Below are positions 1-8,396 of a stretch of 54,206 nucleotides of DNA, one piece after another. A program made the translations under genes and the position numbers. Source of the stretch: Gammaproteobacteria bacterium (GTDB taxonomy: Bacteria > Pseudomonadota > Gammaproteobacteria > Steroidobacterales > Foliamicaceae); assembly GCA_011523505.1 (NCBI GenBank), contig WTGP01000029.1, positions 1 to 54,206 on the forward strand, in the 5' to 3' direction. A model generated the notes under the pieces. It had not been told where the DNA came from and searched no databases. It saw only the letters and a list, made by a program, of their open reading frames with translations. How positions within the stretch are numbered: the first letter of the stretch is position 1; each line of letters begins with the position of its first letter.

Positions 1-408
<408 letters not shown>

Positions 409-602
409 AGTATCTTTTGAGCTTGAGTCCTGCGCTTTTGTATGTGTACAAGTACACAGGTCTCTCGCGCGGTCCCGTCAGGGACCCGGAACGCGAGTTC
501 CCACACACAAACTTATCGCCTGTTGAAAAAGAACGTCCGCCGGAGACCTTTCGCTAAAGCCGTTTCCGGACGGCGAGCCGGGTTCACCCGGCAGGATCGG
601 CA
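409..602 (-). promoter_or_regulatory. rRNA operon leader with boxA-like antitermination site and hairpins
   Basis: This is the transcribed spacer between the predicted rRNA promoter and the 16S 5' end. On the minus strand a boxA-like GTTCTTTTTCAACA lies at 521-534, followed by a GT-rich, boxC-like TGTGTGGGAACTCG around 494-508. The same order as in E. coli rrn leaders suggests NusB/NusE loading and antitermination. A hairpin follows at 464-497 (outer arms CTCGCG/CGCGAG, inner GGTCCC/GGGACC). A perfect 7-bp inverted repeat with a 2-nt centre lies at 443-458 (TGTGTAC/GTACACA). Either could serve in leader processing; that role is inferred. Confidence 0.6.
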
Positions 603-630
603 ATTATAGTCCGGCCGATTTGGCAGTCAA
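603..630 (-). promoter_or_regulatory. rRNA operon promoter overlapping the tyrS stop codon
   Basis: The minus strand shows TTGACT (625-630) and TATAAT (603-608) separated by 16 bp, a near-consensus sigma-70 promoter. A G+C-rich discriminator (TGCCG) follows the -10, as is usual for stringently controlled rRNA promoters. The -35 hexamer overlaps the tyrS stop codon (627-629), so the promoter is embedded in the end of that gene. No AT-rich UP element is evident upstream. Confidence 0.75.
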
Positions 631-1841
631 GCTGAAGAAGCGCTTTCTATGCTCACGCGCGCGAAGCGCCGCTTGCCCACCTGAAGAACGCTTGAACTGC
701 CAGCCGGCACGACCATGGCGCGGTCGCTGACACGCTCTCCGTCCAGGCGCACGGCGCCCTGGGCAATGAGCCGCATCGCCTCGGCATTCGAAGCCGCCAA
801 GCCGGCGCGGCGGACCAGTTCGCCCAGCGGCACGCCTGAGTCGCTGCCCGCGATCGTTACTTCGGGCATGTCCGCGGGCGTTTCTCCGCGCCGGTGACGC
901 CGGGAGAAATCCTCGGCCGCCCGATTCGCCGCGCGAGCGCCGTGAAAGCGCGCCGTGAGTTCGTGCGCGAGAGCCATCTTGGCGTCGCGGGGATTGCCGC
1001 CGGCTTCCACGTCGGCGCGGAGTTTGTCCAGTTCGGATTGCGAGCGAAGGCTCAACAGTTCCAGGTAGCGCCACATCAGTTCGTCGGAAACCGACATCAG
1101 CTTGCCGTACATTTCCGCAGGCGGGTCCATGATCGCGATGTGATTGCCGAGCGACTTGGACATCTTCTGAACGCCGTCGGTTCCTTCCAAAAGCGGAAGG
1201 GTCAGGACGATCTGCGAAGGCTGGCCATGTTCGGCCTGGATCTGCCGGCCGAGAAGCAGGTTGAAGGTCTGGTCGGTGCCGCCGAGCTCCACGTCGGCCT
1301 CGAGCGCCACCGAGTCGTAGCCCTGGGCGATCGGATACATGAACTCGTGCAGGCCGATCGGGTTGCCCTCGCCGAAACGCTTCCTGAAGTCATCGCGCTC
1401 GAGCATGCGCGCCAGCGTGCGCTTGCCCGCCAGCCGAACCAGGTCAGCCGCGCCGAGACTGTTCATCCAGGTCGAGTTGAACTCGACGCGCGTGAGTTCC
1501 GGATCGAGTACCCGATGCACCTGTTCGGCGTAGGTGGCGGCGTTTTCCTTCAGCTTTTCCTCGGTCAGCGTTGGACGCGCCTTGCTGCGTCCCGAAGGAT
1601 CGCCGATCATCCCGGTGAAGTCGCCGATCAGGAAGATCACCTCGTGTCCGAAGTCCTGGAACTGGCGCATCTTGGTGAGGATCACCACGTGCCCCAGGTG
1701 CAGGTCCGGCGCCGTGGGATCGAACCCGCACTTCACGCGCAGCGGCCTGCCCCTGCCCAGGCGTTCAAGCAGTTCTTCCTCGCGAACCAGATCCACCGCG
1801 CCGCGGCGCAGTTCCCGCAATTGCTGTTCCGGCGAGTTCAT
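627..1841 (-). CDS. tyrS: Tyrosyl-tRNA synthetase
   Basis: This cytoplasmic class I aminoacyl-tRNA synthetase activates tyrosine with ATP and charges tRNA-Tyr. The protein is 404 aa, normal for the family. The HIGH-type motif is HLGH at residues 48-51 and the signature loop KMSKS lies at 226-230. The stretch DFTGMIGDPSGR near residue 74 is typical of the family. The last ~65 residues, rich in R and K, fit an S4 RNA-binding domain. It sits directly upstream of the 16S gene, an arrangement also known in Pseudomonas. The ATG start has no strong Shine-Dalgarno sequence. The stop codon is part of the rRNA promoter -35 box. Confidence 0.97.
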   Translation of the reverse strand: MNSPEQQLRELRRGAVDLVREEELLERLGRGRPLRVKCGFDPTAPDLHLGHVVILTKMRQFQDFGHEVIFLIGDFTGMIGDPSGRSKARPTLTEEKLKENAATYAEQVHRVLDPELTRVEFNSTWMNSLGAADLVRLAGKRTLARMLERDDFRKRFGEGNPIGLHEFMYPIAQGYDSVALEADVELGGTDQTFNLLLGRQIQAEHGQPSQIVLTLPLLEGTDGVQKMSKSLGNHIAIMDPPAEMYGKLMSVSDELMWRYLELLSLRSQSELDKLRADVEAGGNPRDAKMALAHELTARFHGARAANRAAEDFSRRHRRGETPADMPEVTIAGSDSGVPLGELVRRAGLAASNAEAMRLIAQGAVRLDGERVSDRAMVVPAGSSSVLQVGKRRFARVSIESASSA

Positions 1842-1865
1842 GGCGCGAGAATATACGAAATGCGC

Positions 1866-2264
1866 TTACAAGCGTTGTGCTTCGGACAGGGATGCCATTC
1901 TTCGATCCAGCGTCAAAGTCTCAAGGCCAACGCGCGAATAGTCATCCGCGATAAGGCGATCAAACAGTCCGGGACCCTTTGTCGCCGAAAGTGCGTCGAT
2001 CGCGGACCGGCCGTTCAATGGGGCAACCAACCCGCTTCGCAGGACCTCAAGCAAGGCAGTGCGCGCATCGCCTCTGGTAACGCCGTAATGATGCTGCACC
2101 GCAACGTAGGCTTCGCCGATCACCTGGTTGGAAGCAAGAATCTCGGCCTCCTGGTCGCCCACCAGACTGCCGAGCCTGGAAATGCAATATTCGAATTCGT
2201 CTTCCGGATCTCTCGTCAGCAACCGCACGAGAATGGAAGTATCAATCCCGAAGCGCCGGGGCAT
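1866..2264 (-). CDS. vapC: PIN-domain toxin (VapC-type RNase)
   Basis: This 132-aa PIN-domain protein is the likely toxin of a type II toxin-antitoxin pair; VapC toxins are Mg2+-dependent RNases that cleave tRNA or rRNA. The acidic residues expected of the fold are visible: D8 in GIDTSIL, E51, D102 and D120 in LTLDRR. The ATG at 2264 is preferred over an in-frame one 30 nt upstream because it gives the standard compact N-terminus. That start lies inside the 3' end of the antitoxin gene (23-nt overlap), indicating translational coupling. The target RNA is unknown. Confidence 0.85.
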   Translation of the reverse strand: MPRRFGIDTSILVRLLTRDPEDEFEYCISRLGSLVGDQEAEILASNQVIGEAYVAVQHHYGVTRGDARTALLEVLRSGLVAPLNGRSAIDALSATKGPGLFDRLIADDYSRVGLETLTLDRRMASLSEAQRL

Positions 2265-2484
2265 AGGCCTGCCGCCTGAATTCCTGCAAATCAAACGTCC
2301 CGATTCCGCGGCGGATCTTGCCGTGGAGTGTGCCCAGGCGGGAATAGTGGATCCGTTTCGGTTTCAGAATATAGCCGTCGGGACCTTCGTGCAGTTCCAG
2401 GCGATCGCCGGGCCCGACGCCCAGCGCATCCAGCACGCGCGCCGGGAAAGTAACCTGCCTCTTTGACGTGATCTTGACGATCAT
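2242..2484 (-). CDS. vapB: AbrB/SpoVT-fold antitoxin (VapB-type)
   Basis: This 80-aa protein has the N-terminal swapped-hairpin AbrB signature (ITSKRQVTFPARVLDALGVGPGD). It probably binds the operator upstream as a dimer and neutralises the PIN toxin through its C-terminal tail. The ATG at 2484 follows a strong Shine-Dalgarno sequence (AAGGAGGT at about 2491-2498). The gene overlaps the toxin by 23 nt. The pair lies between yggS and tyrS and shares no other gene with them. The AbrB-type antitoxin/PIN toxin combination is a standard VapBC class. Confidence 0.87.
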   Translation of the reverse strand: MIVKITSKRQVTFPARVLDALGVGPGDRLELHEGPDGYILKPKRIHYSRLGTLHGKIRRGIGTFDLQEFRRQAYAPALRD

Positions 2485-2493
2485 CGCACACCT

Positions 2494-2521
2494 CCTTACC
2501 GAATACCTTAATTCAGTAAGG
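2494..2521. promoter_or_regulatory. Imperfect 28-bp palindrome, probable VapBC operator
   Basis: Outer arms CCTTAC and GTAAGG are perfect; the next bases GAAT/ATTC also pair with single mismatches, around a centre near CCTTAA. The palindrome covers the Shine-Dalgarno sequence of vapB and lies 10 nt upstream of its ATG. A weak promoter may overlap it on the minus strand (TTGATT, 17 bp, TAAGGT). Autorepression by the antitoxin-toxin complex at such sites is the family norm; binding here is inferred. Confidence 0.6.
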
Positions 2522-2572
2522 CGACCGAATCAAGTAGTTTATTACGCGCGTTTAGGCAATTTCCGCGTGGCG

Positions 2573-3247
2573 TCAGGCACGGGGGCCGAAAAGGGCGGTG
2601 CCGACGCGCACGAGGGTGGCGCCGCATTCCACGGCGGTTTCAAGGTCGGCGGTCATGCCCATGGACAGCGTGTCCAGGTTCAGGCCGGACGCATTCAGCT
2701 CGTCGAACAGAGAACGAAGGCGAAGGTACGCATCTCGGGGCGCGTCGGGCATCGGCATGCCCATGAGACCGCGAAGGCGAAGGCGCGGCTGAGCGCTAAT
2801 CAGCGCCGCCAGGCCGGGAACTTCTTCGGCAGGCAACGCCGGACGGGCGTCGGCGTACTGCATGCGCACCTGTATGCAAACGTTCAAGGGCGTTGATTCC
2901 GCCGGGCGCCGGGCGTTGAGCCGCACGGCGATTCGCTCTCGCGTGAGCGTGTGGACCCAGTCGTAGTGTTGGGCAATCGCGCGCGTCTTGTTGGACTGGA
3001 CCCGGCCGATGAAATGCCAGCGCGCGCCGGGGCAAGTCCCCTCCATCTTGGCGATCCCTTCCTGGACATAGTTCTCGCCCAGGTCGGTCAGGCCGGCCTC
3101 CAGGGCCGCGCGCACCAGGTCCTTTCCGTGGGCCTTGGTCACCGCCAGAATTCGGACCTCCTGCGGCGCGCGACCGGCGCGACCGGCCGCTTCACCGATC
3201 CTTTCCCGGACGACGGCCAGGCGTGCGGCGATCTCTTTTCTGTCCAC
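2573..3247 (-). CDS. yggS: YggS-family pyridoxal phosphate homeostasis protein
   Basis: This 224-aa single-domain fold-type III PLP protein (PLPBP/PROSC family) is cytoplasmic, binds PLP and buffers the PLP pool and amino-acid/keto-acid balance without a known catalytic reaction. The PLP lysine is K38 in ILAVTKAH. The family blocks GENYVQE and HFIGRVQSNK are present, as are C-terminal SMGMTADLETAVECG and VRVGTALFG. It follows a TonB receptor gene by 64 nt on the same strand. The window also encodes pdxH, which makes PLP, though not in the same operon. Confidence 0.96.
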   Translation of the reverse strand: MDRKEIAARLAVVRERIGEAAGRAGRAPQEVRILAVTKAHGKDLVRAALEAGLTDLGENYVQEGIAKMEGTCPGARWHFIGRVQSNKTRAIAQHYDWVHTLTRERIAVRLNARRPAESTPLNVCIQVRMQYADARPALPAEEVPGLAALISAQPRLRLRGLMGMPMPDAPRDAYLRLRSLFDELNASGLNLDTLSMGMTADLETAVECGATLVRVGTALFGPRA

Positions 3248-3311
3248 TACTCAACCTGGCGGGGCCATCGTGGAAAAGAAGGACGGGGCGGGGGCATCCG
3301 TCGGAGCCCCG

Positions 3312-6038
3312 TCAGAAGAACGAGACTCCCAGTTGCGCGTAAAACAGCCGGCCCTGCCAGGGCACGATGGAGTCGCTGCGGTAAATGCGGCCGCAGCAGA
3401 CCTCGAACCGGCCCGGGTCGGGGTAGTTGTCCAGGATGTTCTCGGCCCCGATCCGGAGCGTATAGCGCTCGCGCAGCGTGAAGGCCGCTTCGAGGTCCAG
3501 CAGCACTTCCGCCCCGAATTTCTGCACCCGCTCCAGGGCCGCCGTGCTCGCGTTGCTGTAGTCCCCGAAATAGCGGGCGCGCAGCAGCACATCGGACCGG
3601 CCCCAGCCGTGTCTCAGCGTAAGCGCGCCGCGGACCGCCGGACTGCCCTCTTCAATGTCGTGGCGCGTTTCGTCGTCCACGAACTTCCCGGTATCCGCGA
3701 ATCGGGTCCGGTTGAAGTTGAAGGCTGCCTGCAGCGAAGTGGCGCCCAGCCGCGAATCGAACCCGCCCGTGACGACCAGATCGACCCCGCTGGTTTCCGT
3801 GGCCACATCGTTGATGAAGAACCGCACCCTGGAGATGTCGTTGGCGCCCGGAACTCCAAGCGCGATCAGCCGGGCAGCCTGGGCCGCGTCCACGGTGAAC
3901 TGCGACGACATTACGGTGCGGTCGTCCAGCCGGATGCGGTAGTAGTCGAGCGTAAGCCCGAACCCGGCAGGCGAGCGGGCGGCCAGCCCCAGCGTGAGGG
4001 AGTGCGAGTGTTCGGGGCCGAGCGGCGAGGCGCCGAACAATCCGGCTGCGGGATGGTCCGGCGGGAAAACCCCCTCGGACCTGGGAATGCCGTTTGCGTC
4101 GATACGGGTGGAGACCACCGTGGTGGAAATCTGGGCGGGTGTGGGCGCCCGGAAACCGGAACCGGCCGAGCCGCGCAGGTTGACGCTGTCGCTCAACCGA
4201 AAGCGCGCCGCCACTTTCCAGGTGGCCACGTCGCCGAAGTCCTGGAAGTCCTCGTAACGCCCGGCCACCTCCAGCAGCCACCGGTCCGTCAGGTCCGCCG
4301 CGAAATCCACATAGGCGGCATAGCTGCCGCGGCTGCGGCGCGAGGCGAAGCCGGGAGGATAGCCGGGGAATCCGTTCGAGCCGATGGGAACCGCATTGTT
4401 GACCGGATCGCCGGCGGGACACAGCCTGCCGATCGCCTCAAATCCAGGGATGCGGCATTCCACCACGGTCAGATCGTCGTTCGGGTCGGCGTCCACTTCC
4501 GCCTGAGTGATTTCCAGGTTGAACGGATCGGGCACGCCGAACGGACCCACCTCGTAGGAACTGGGGTCGCCGGCATCGATGCGATAGCCCTCGTCGCGGT
4601 ATTCGAACCCGAAGGCGACGTTCACCGGGCTGGCCAGATTGCCGATGTCCCACGGCCACACGAAATCGGCGTTGACCGCCAGCTCGTCGTTGGCCAGCGC
4701 GCCCGGCCGGAAACGGGTGGGCGTATCGGGGCCGAGCGACGGATTGAGGGTGTTTTCTATCCGGTAGGCGATCCGGTCGAATCCGTACCCGGCCGAGAGG
4801 TCGAAACTGAGGTCCCGCCAGGCGCTGCCCGCCACGCCGACGGTGATCGCGTAGTCCGTGACGTCGCCGGAAAACTGCGGCGTGAAGCCGGCCGGATACA
4901 AGCGGGCCCTGGGATCGTAGATGGCGCCGTCGGAAAGCCGAACCGGCAGGAGTTGGCTCACGCCCGCGCGGCGGTAGAAAAATCCCCCGGACTGATCCTT
5001 GGCGGCCCACGTGGCAAAGCCGAACAATTCGAGGCTGTCCGACAGCGGAAGGGAGGCATTGGCCGAGGCAAGCACTTGCCGGCGGTCCGGCTGGCCCCAG
5101 ATCTGGGCCGGACTGCGAAATTCGCGATTGCCGCCCACGCCCGCGAAGTTGTCCGCGTAGCGGCTGTCGAGATCGTCCGGCACGCCATCGCTGCCGCGCG
5201 CCGCCTGCAGAATTTCGCCGGTGGGCGAATAGCGGTAGGTCAGGGCGTCGGGGCCGTAGTAGGTAACGCCGTCCAGCGTGACCTGGTTGAGCGTGGCTTC
5301 CAGCGGCGTCTGGCCCGAGCCGGCGATCGTCAGGTCGTAGGGCTGCGAGCGGCTGGTGGGCGCCGAGTCGGAATACTGGCCGCTGAAGTTCAGGTAGCCG
5401 CCGTTCGGCAGGGAAAGGCCCACGTTGCCTTCCAGCGTGAATTCTTCGCCATCCCCGTCGCCGTAGCGTCCCGAGCGAGCGCGCAACTCGGCTCCCGAAT
5501 CGGCCTGCTTGAGGTTGAAATTGATCACGCCCGCAATGGCGTCCGAACCGTACTGGGCGGACGCGCCGTCGCGCAGCACCTCCATGGATTCGATCGCGAT
5601 CGACGGAATGGATCCGATGTCCGCGCCGTGGGCGCCGAAACCCCCCACCTGCATCAGCGCCGAGCGATGACGGCGTCTGCCGTTCATCAACACCAGCGTG
5701 TGGTGGGTATCCAGCCCGCGCATGTGAGTGGGCCTGATGAAACTCGCCCCGTCGGAAATCGGGTGCCGCCGCGCAGCGAAAGACGGCACGATGGCGTTGA
5801 TCACCTCGATCAGGTCCGACGAGTTGACGCTGGAGATTTCTTCCGCGCTGAACACGTCCACCGGCACCGCGGTATCGACCGCGGCCCGCTCGCGCCGCCG
5901 CGTTCCGATCGTCACGATCTCCTCGATCACCCGGGCCTCGGCGCCATCTCCTCGCGCCTCCTGGGCGCCGGCGTTCGCCGCCACCAGCATCAGCAACAGC
6001 GTCAGCCCCAGAAGATAAGGCGCGTTCACGGTGCTCAC
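3312..6038 (-). CDS. TonB-dependent outer-membrane receptor, coupled to an RdhA-like protein
   Basis: This 908-aa outer-membrane transporter has a signal peptide (LLLMLVAANAGAQ), a TonB box-like EEIVTIGTRR near residue 40, and a plug domain (NAIVPSF, RGLDTHHTLVLMNGRR, IESMEVLRDGASAQYGSDAIAGVINF). A beta-barrel follows and ends in the C-terminal Phe expected for BAM recognition. The start is GTG at 6038, which overlaps the stop of the upstream RdhA-like gene as GTGA, so the two are translationally coupled. The substrate cannot be read from the sequence. The coupling suggests that it imports a substrate or cofactor for the upstream enzyme (inference). Confidence 0.93.
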   Translation of the reverse strand: MSTVNAPYLLGLTLLLMLVAANAGAQEARGDGAEARVIEEIVTIGTRRRERAAVDTAVPVDVFSAEEISSVNSSDLIEVINAIVPSFAARRHPISDGASFIRPTHMRGLDTHHTLVLMNGRRRHRSALMQVGGFGAHGADIGSIPSIAIESMEVLRDGASAQYGSDAIAGVINFNLKQADSGAELRARSGRYGDGDGEEFTLEGNVGLSLPNGGYLNFSGQYSDSAPTSRSQPYDLTIAGSGQTPLEATLNQVTLDGVTYYGPDALTYRYSPTGEILQAARGSDGVPDDLDSRYADNFAGVGGNREFRSPAQIWGQPDRRQVLASANASLPLSDSLELFGFATWAAKDQSGGFFYRRAGVSQLLPVRLSDGAIYDPRARLYPAGFTPQFSGDVTDYAITVGVAGSAWRDLSFDLSAGYGFDRIAYRIENTLNPSLGPDTPTRFRPGALANDELAVNADFVWPWDIGNLASPVNVAFGFEYRDEGYRIDAGDPSSYEVGPFGVPDPFNLEITQAEVDADPNDDLTVVECRIPGFEAIGRLCPAGDPVNNAVPIGSNGFPGYPPGFASRRSRGSYAAYVDFAADLTDRWLLEVAGRYEDFQDFGDVATWKVAARFRLSDSVNLRGSAGSGFRAPTPAQISTTVVSTRIDANGIPRSEGVFPPDHPAAGLFGASPLGPEHSHSLTLGLAARSPAGFGLTLDYYRIRLDDRTVMSSQFTVDAAQAARLIALGVPGANDISRVRFFINDVATETSGVDLVVTGGFDSRLGATSLQAAFNFNRTRFADTGKFVDDETRHDIEEGSPAVRGALTLRHGWGRSDVLLRARYFGDYSNASTAALERVQKFGAEVLLDLEAAFTLRERYTLRIGAENILDNYPDPGRFEVCCGRIYRSDSIVPWQGRLFYAQLGVSFF

Positions 6039-7039
6039 TTCGAATTGGGTGTCGCGGAGCTGCGGCGGCGTTTGGCCATCAGCTTTTCGACCAGTTTCGG
6101 ACCCTGGCCGGGGCGGCTCCAGGGGCAGACTTCAATGCAGATGGCGCAGCCGTGGGTCTTGACGAAGTACGGGATGCACTTGTCGAAATCGACGTACCAG
6201 CGCTTCCCGCCGCGTATCCACTGCTTCTCGTTGAATATGGCATCCGGGGGGCAATCTACCACGCAGCGCTTGCAGCCCGTGCACAGGTCGTCGACGGCGA
6301 TATCGACCGGTTCATCGAGAGCCAGGGGCAGGTCGGTGAGGATCGCGGCCAGGCGGAAGTTCGAGCCGTGCTCCTTGCTGATCATCGATCCGTGCTTGCC
6401 CAGTTGGCCCAGCCCCGCGGCGACCGCCAGCGGGATGTGGAGGATGTCGGTGCTGTTCGGGTTGCCGTAGGCCTTGGCGGGCCAGCCCAGGCGGCGGACG
6501 TAACGGCCCAGCCTGAGCGCGATGCGGGCGATCTCGCGGTAGGCGCGCATGACCTCCACGGCTGCCGTGTCCTGCGGCGCATGCGCCATCTTGTCCTGGT
6601 TCATCGAAAGGCCAATGCAGATCGCCGTGCCGTGCGGCGCCGTGCGTCCCGCAAACACGGCCTCCTCGGTAACCGGCGCAATGCCCACCAGGTCCGCGCC
6701 GAATTTCCGGGCGGCCGCCTTTACGCGCTCGCTCATCTCATCGGGATCCGCTTCGACCCGGCGTGCGGCCACCGGACCGCTGCGCTTGCGCAATTGCCAG
6801 GCGTTGGCGACAACGTGCCGGACCACGCCCCAGGGGTTGATCAGCCCGAAGAAGTCGTCCAGCGCCTGCCATTCCAGTTGCGCGTTGCCGGCATTGTGAA
6901 AAACGGCCGTTGCCTGGCGGAATTCGCGCTCGCCCAGGCCATTGATCTCGTTGCCGGAACGCGGCGGCTTGAGGTAGCCGAAAGCGTATTCCGGCGGCGG
7001 GGGGTCCGTGGGGCGGATCCGGCCGTTAGCGAGACTCAT
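6035..7039 (-). CDS. Reductive dehalogenase-like (RdhA/QueG superfamily) double 4Fe-4S protein
   Basis: This 334-aa protein has the RdhA/QueG layout: KFGADLVGIAP and the LAVAAGLGQLGKHG region typical of corrinoid-binding reductive dehalogenases. Two 4Fe-4S motifs follow, CTGCKRCVVDCPP and a second with CAICIEVCPW preceded by a more distant Cys. There is no twin-arginine signal, so it should be cytoplasmic, unlike respiratory RdhA. It is shorter than many RdhA proteins and has no fused flavodoxin or reductase domain. The ATG at 7039 overlaps the preceding small gene (ATGA). The substrate is unknown; epoxyqueuosine reductase is less likely because the central region reads as RdhA-like. Confidence 0.75.
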   Translation of the reverse strand: MSLANGRIRPTDPPPPEYAFGYLKPPRSGNEINGLGEREFRQATAVFHNAGNAQLEWQALDDFFGLINPWGVVRHVVANAWQLRKRSGPVAARRVEADPDEMSERVKAAARKFGADLVGIAPVTEEAVFAGRTAPHGTAICIGLSMNQDKMAHAPQDTAAVEVMRAYREIARIALRLGRYVRRLGWPAKAYGNPNSTDILHIPLAVAAGLGQLGKHGSMISKEHGSNFRLAAILTDLPLALDEPVDIAVDDLCTGCKRCVVDCPPDAIFNEKQWIRGGKRWYVDFDKCIPYFVKTHGCAICIEVCPWSRPGQGPKLVEKLMAKRRRSSATPNSK

Positions 7040-7248
7040 CGTTCTTCGCCGCCAACGCCGTCCACCCAGTACACCCTGCCCTCGCGCTCGCAATCGCCGT
7101 AAGCCTTGCGCACACGCCGGCCGGCCGTGAAATAGAACCACAGCATGCCGAATATTCGTCGCGCCAGCGCCCAGTCGCGCCGCCGGCGCGCCGTCAGGCT
7201 CTGCGAACCCGCATCCGCATGGTCGACCGTCCTCAAACTCCCGTTCAT
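7036..7248 (-). CDS. Small basic protein preceding the RdhA-like gene
   Basis: This 70-aa protein of unknown family has a highly basic N-terminal half (TARRRRDWALARR), a short hydrophobic aromatic stretch (IFGMLWFYFTAGRR, possibly membrane-associated or amphipathic) and an acidic C-terminus. The ATG at 7248 is chosen because it gives a compact product; an in-frame upstream start would run into anmK. Its stop overlaps the RdhA-like start in an ATGA, so the two are probably made together. It may be an assembly or anchoring partner, but that is only inferred from position. Confidence 0.6.
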   Translation of the reverse strand: MNGSLRTVDHADAGSQSLTARRRRDWALARRIFGMLWFYFTAGRRVRKAYGDCEREGRVYWVDGVGGEER

Positions 7249-7285
7249 GGTCGTCCTATTCTTGCATCCGGGGCGCCGGGGGCGT

Positions 7286-8386
7286 TCAGGAGGGTAGGAA
7301 AACGCCGCCCAGCGGCAAGGCCCTGCCGGCCCCGGTGACCGCCGGTTCATTGCCCGGCTCGCGCCGCAGGCGGGCGCGGGCCAGGAGGGCGAATCCGGCG
7401 GCTTCCACCCAGTCCGGATGCACGCCCCATGCGTCGGTCGTGACCGGGCTCGATTCCGGACAGTTTGCCGCCAGTCGCTCCATGAGAAAGGTATTCGACG
7501 CTCCGCCGCCGCAGACGGCGAGCGCCGCGCCGGCGCAGGAGGCCCGCACCGCGCCGGCGATGCTGGCCGCGGTCAGTTCCAGCAGCGTTGCCTGCACGTC
7601 TTCGGGCGACTTGTCCGAAATGCCGGCCCGCTCCAGCCAGTGCAGGTTGAAATGCTCGGGTCCCGTGCTTTTCGGCGCAGGCGATGAAAAATAGTCGTCC
7701 GCAAGCAGGCGCTCGAGCAGTCCCGCGTTGATCTGGCCCGATCTCGCCCACTGTCCGTTTTCGTCAAACGCTTCCCCGCGGCAGGTTCGCGCCCACGAAT
7801 CGAGCAACGTGTTGCCGGGCCCCGTGTCGTAGCCCGTAACGCCGCCGTCGCCGGCCAGGACGCTGAGATTGGCGATGCCCCCGATGTTGACGACCGTCCG
7901 GGTCTCGCCGGAACGGCCGAACAACCATTGGTGAAACACGGGCGCCAGGGGCGCCCCCTGGCCGCCCAGCGCCATGTCGGCGCTGCGGAAGTCGCCCACC
8001 GCAACCATGCCCGTGAGGGCCGCGATGCGCGCAGGCGATCCGATCTGCACGCTGTGCGGCAAGCGCGCGTCGGGTGCGTGCCAGAGAGTCTGGCCGTGGC
8101 TGCCGATCGCCTCGATCCGGTCGGGATCGCAACGCGCACCATCGAGGAGCGCAAGGGCCGTTTCAGCGAATACGGCCGCCACTTCGGCGTCCAGCGCGGC
8201 GGCTTCCGCAAGTCCGCATTCCCCCTTGCTGCGGGCGGCAGCCCGCAAACGGACGGCAATCTCCTCCGGATAGGCGCCGGTGTGCGTCGCGGCCAGGCGC
8301 GGTTCCGGGCCCGAGCAGTCCACAAGCGCCGCGTCCACGCCGTCCATGCTGGTTCCCGAAATCAGGCCGATAAACAGTGGCCGCAT
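7286..8386 (-). CDS. anmK: Anhydro-N-acetylmuramic acid kinase
   Basis: AnmK (366 aa, typical length) cleaves and phosphorylates 1,6-anhydro-MurNAc recovered from peptidoglycan turnover, giving MurNAc-6-P in the cytoplasm. The N-terminal LISGTSMDGVDAALVD signature is diagnostic. An ASKHA-type ATPase fold is supported by GSHGQTLWH, NIGGIANLSVL, DTGPGN and VCGGGASN. It works in the same recycling pathway as AmpD, encoded at 13.0 kb. It lies 10 nt downstream of a PyrK-like gene and 37 nt upstream of the small protein/RdhA-like operon, so it may share transcription with both. Confidence 0.97.
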   Translation of the reverse strand: MRPLFIGLISGTSMDGVDAALVDCSGPEPRLAATHTGAYPEEIAVRLRAAARSKGECGLAEAAALDAEVAAVFAETALALLDGARCDPDRIEAIGSHGQTLWHAPDARLPHSVQIGSPARIAALTGMVAVGDFRSADMALGGQGAPLAPVFHQWLFGRSGETRTVVNIGGIANLSVLAGDGGVTGYDTGPGNTLLDSWARTCRGEAFDENGQWARSGQINAGLLERLLADDYFSSPAPKSTGPEHFNLHWLERAGISDKSPEDVQATLLELTAASIAGAVRASCAGAALAVCGGGASNTFLMERLAANCPESSPVTTDAWGVHPDWVEAAGFALLARARLRREPGNEPAVTGAGRALPLGGVFLPS

Positions 8387-8396
8387 TTCCTGAACC

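Noticed and set aside
894..2279. 461-codon plus-strand frame over tyrS and vapC
   Set aside because: Antisense to two recognisable genes; no Shine-Dalgarno sequence or protein family signal.
3135..6470. 1111-codon open frame on the plus strand
   Set aside because: Antisense to the TonB receptor and neighbours; high G+C makes long antisense frames common, and the translated residues are rich in R, G, V, A without any motif.
7249..7285. Cobalamin riboswitch for the RdhA-like/TonB operon
   Set aside because: Only 37 nt separate the operon from anmK, too short for a B12 riboswitch, and no B12-box-like sequence is seen.
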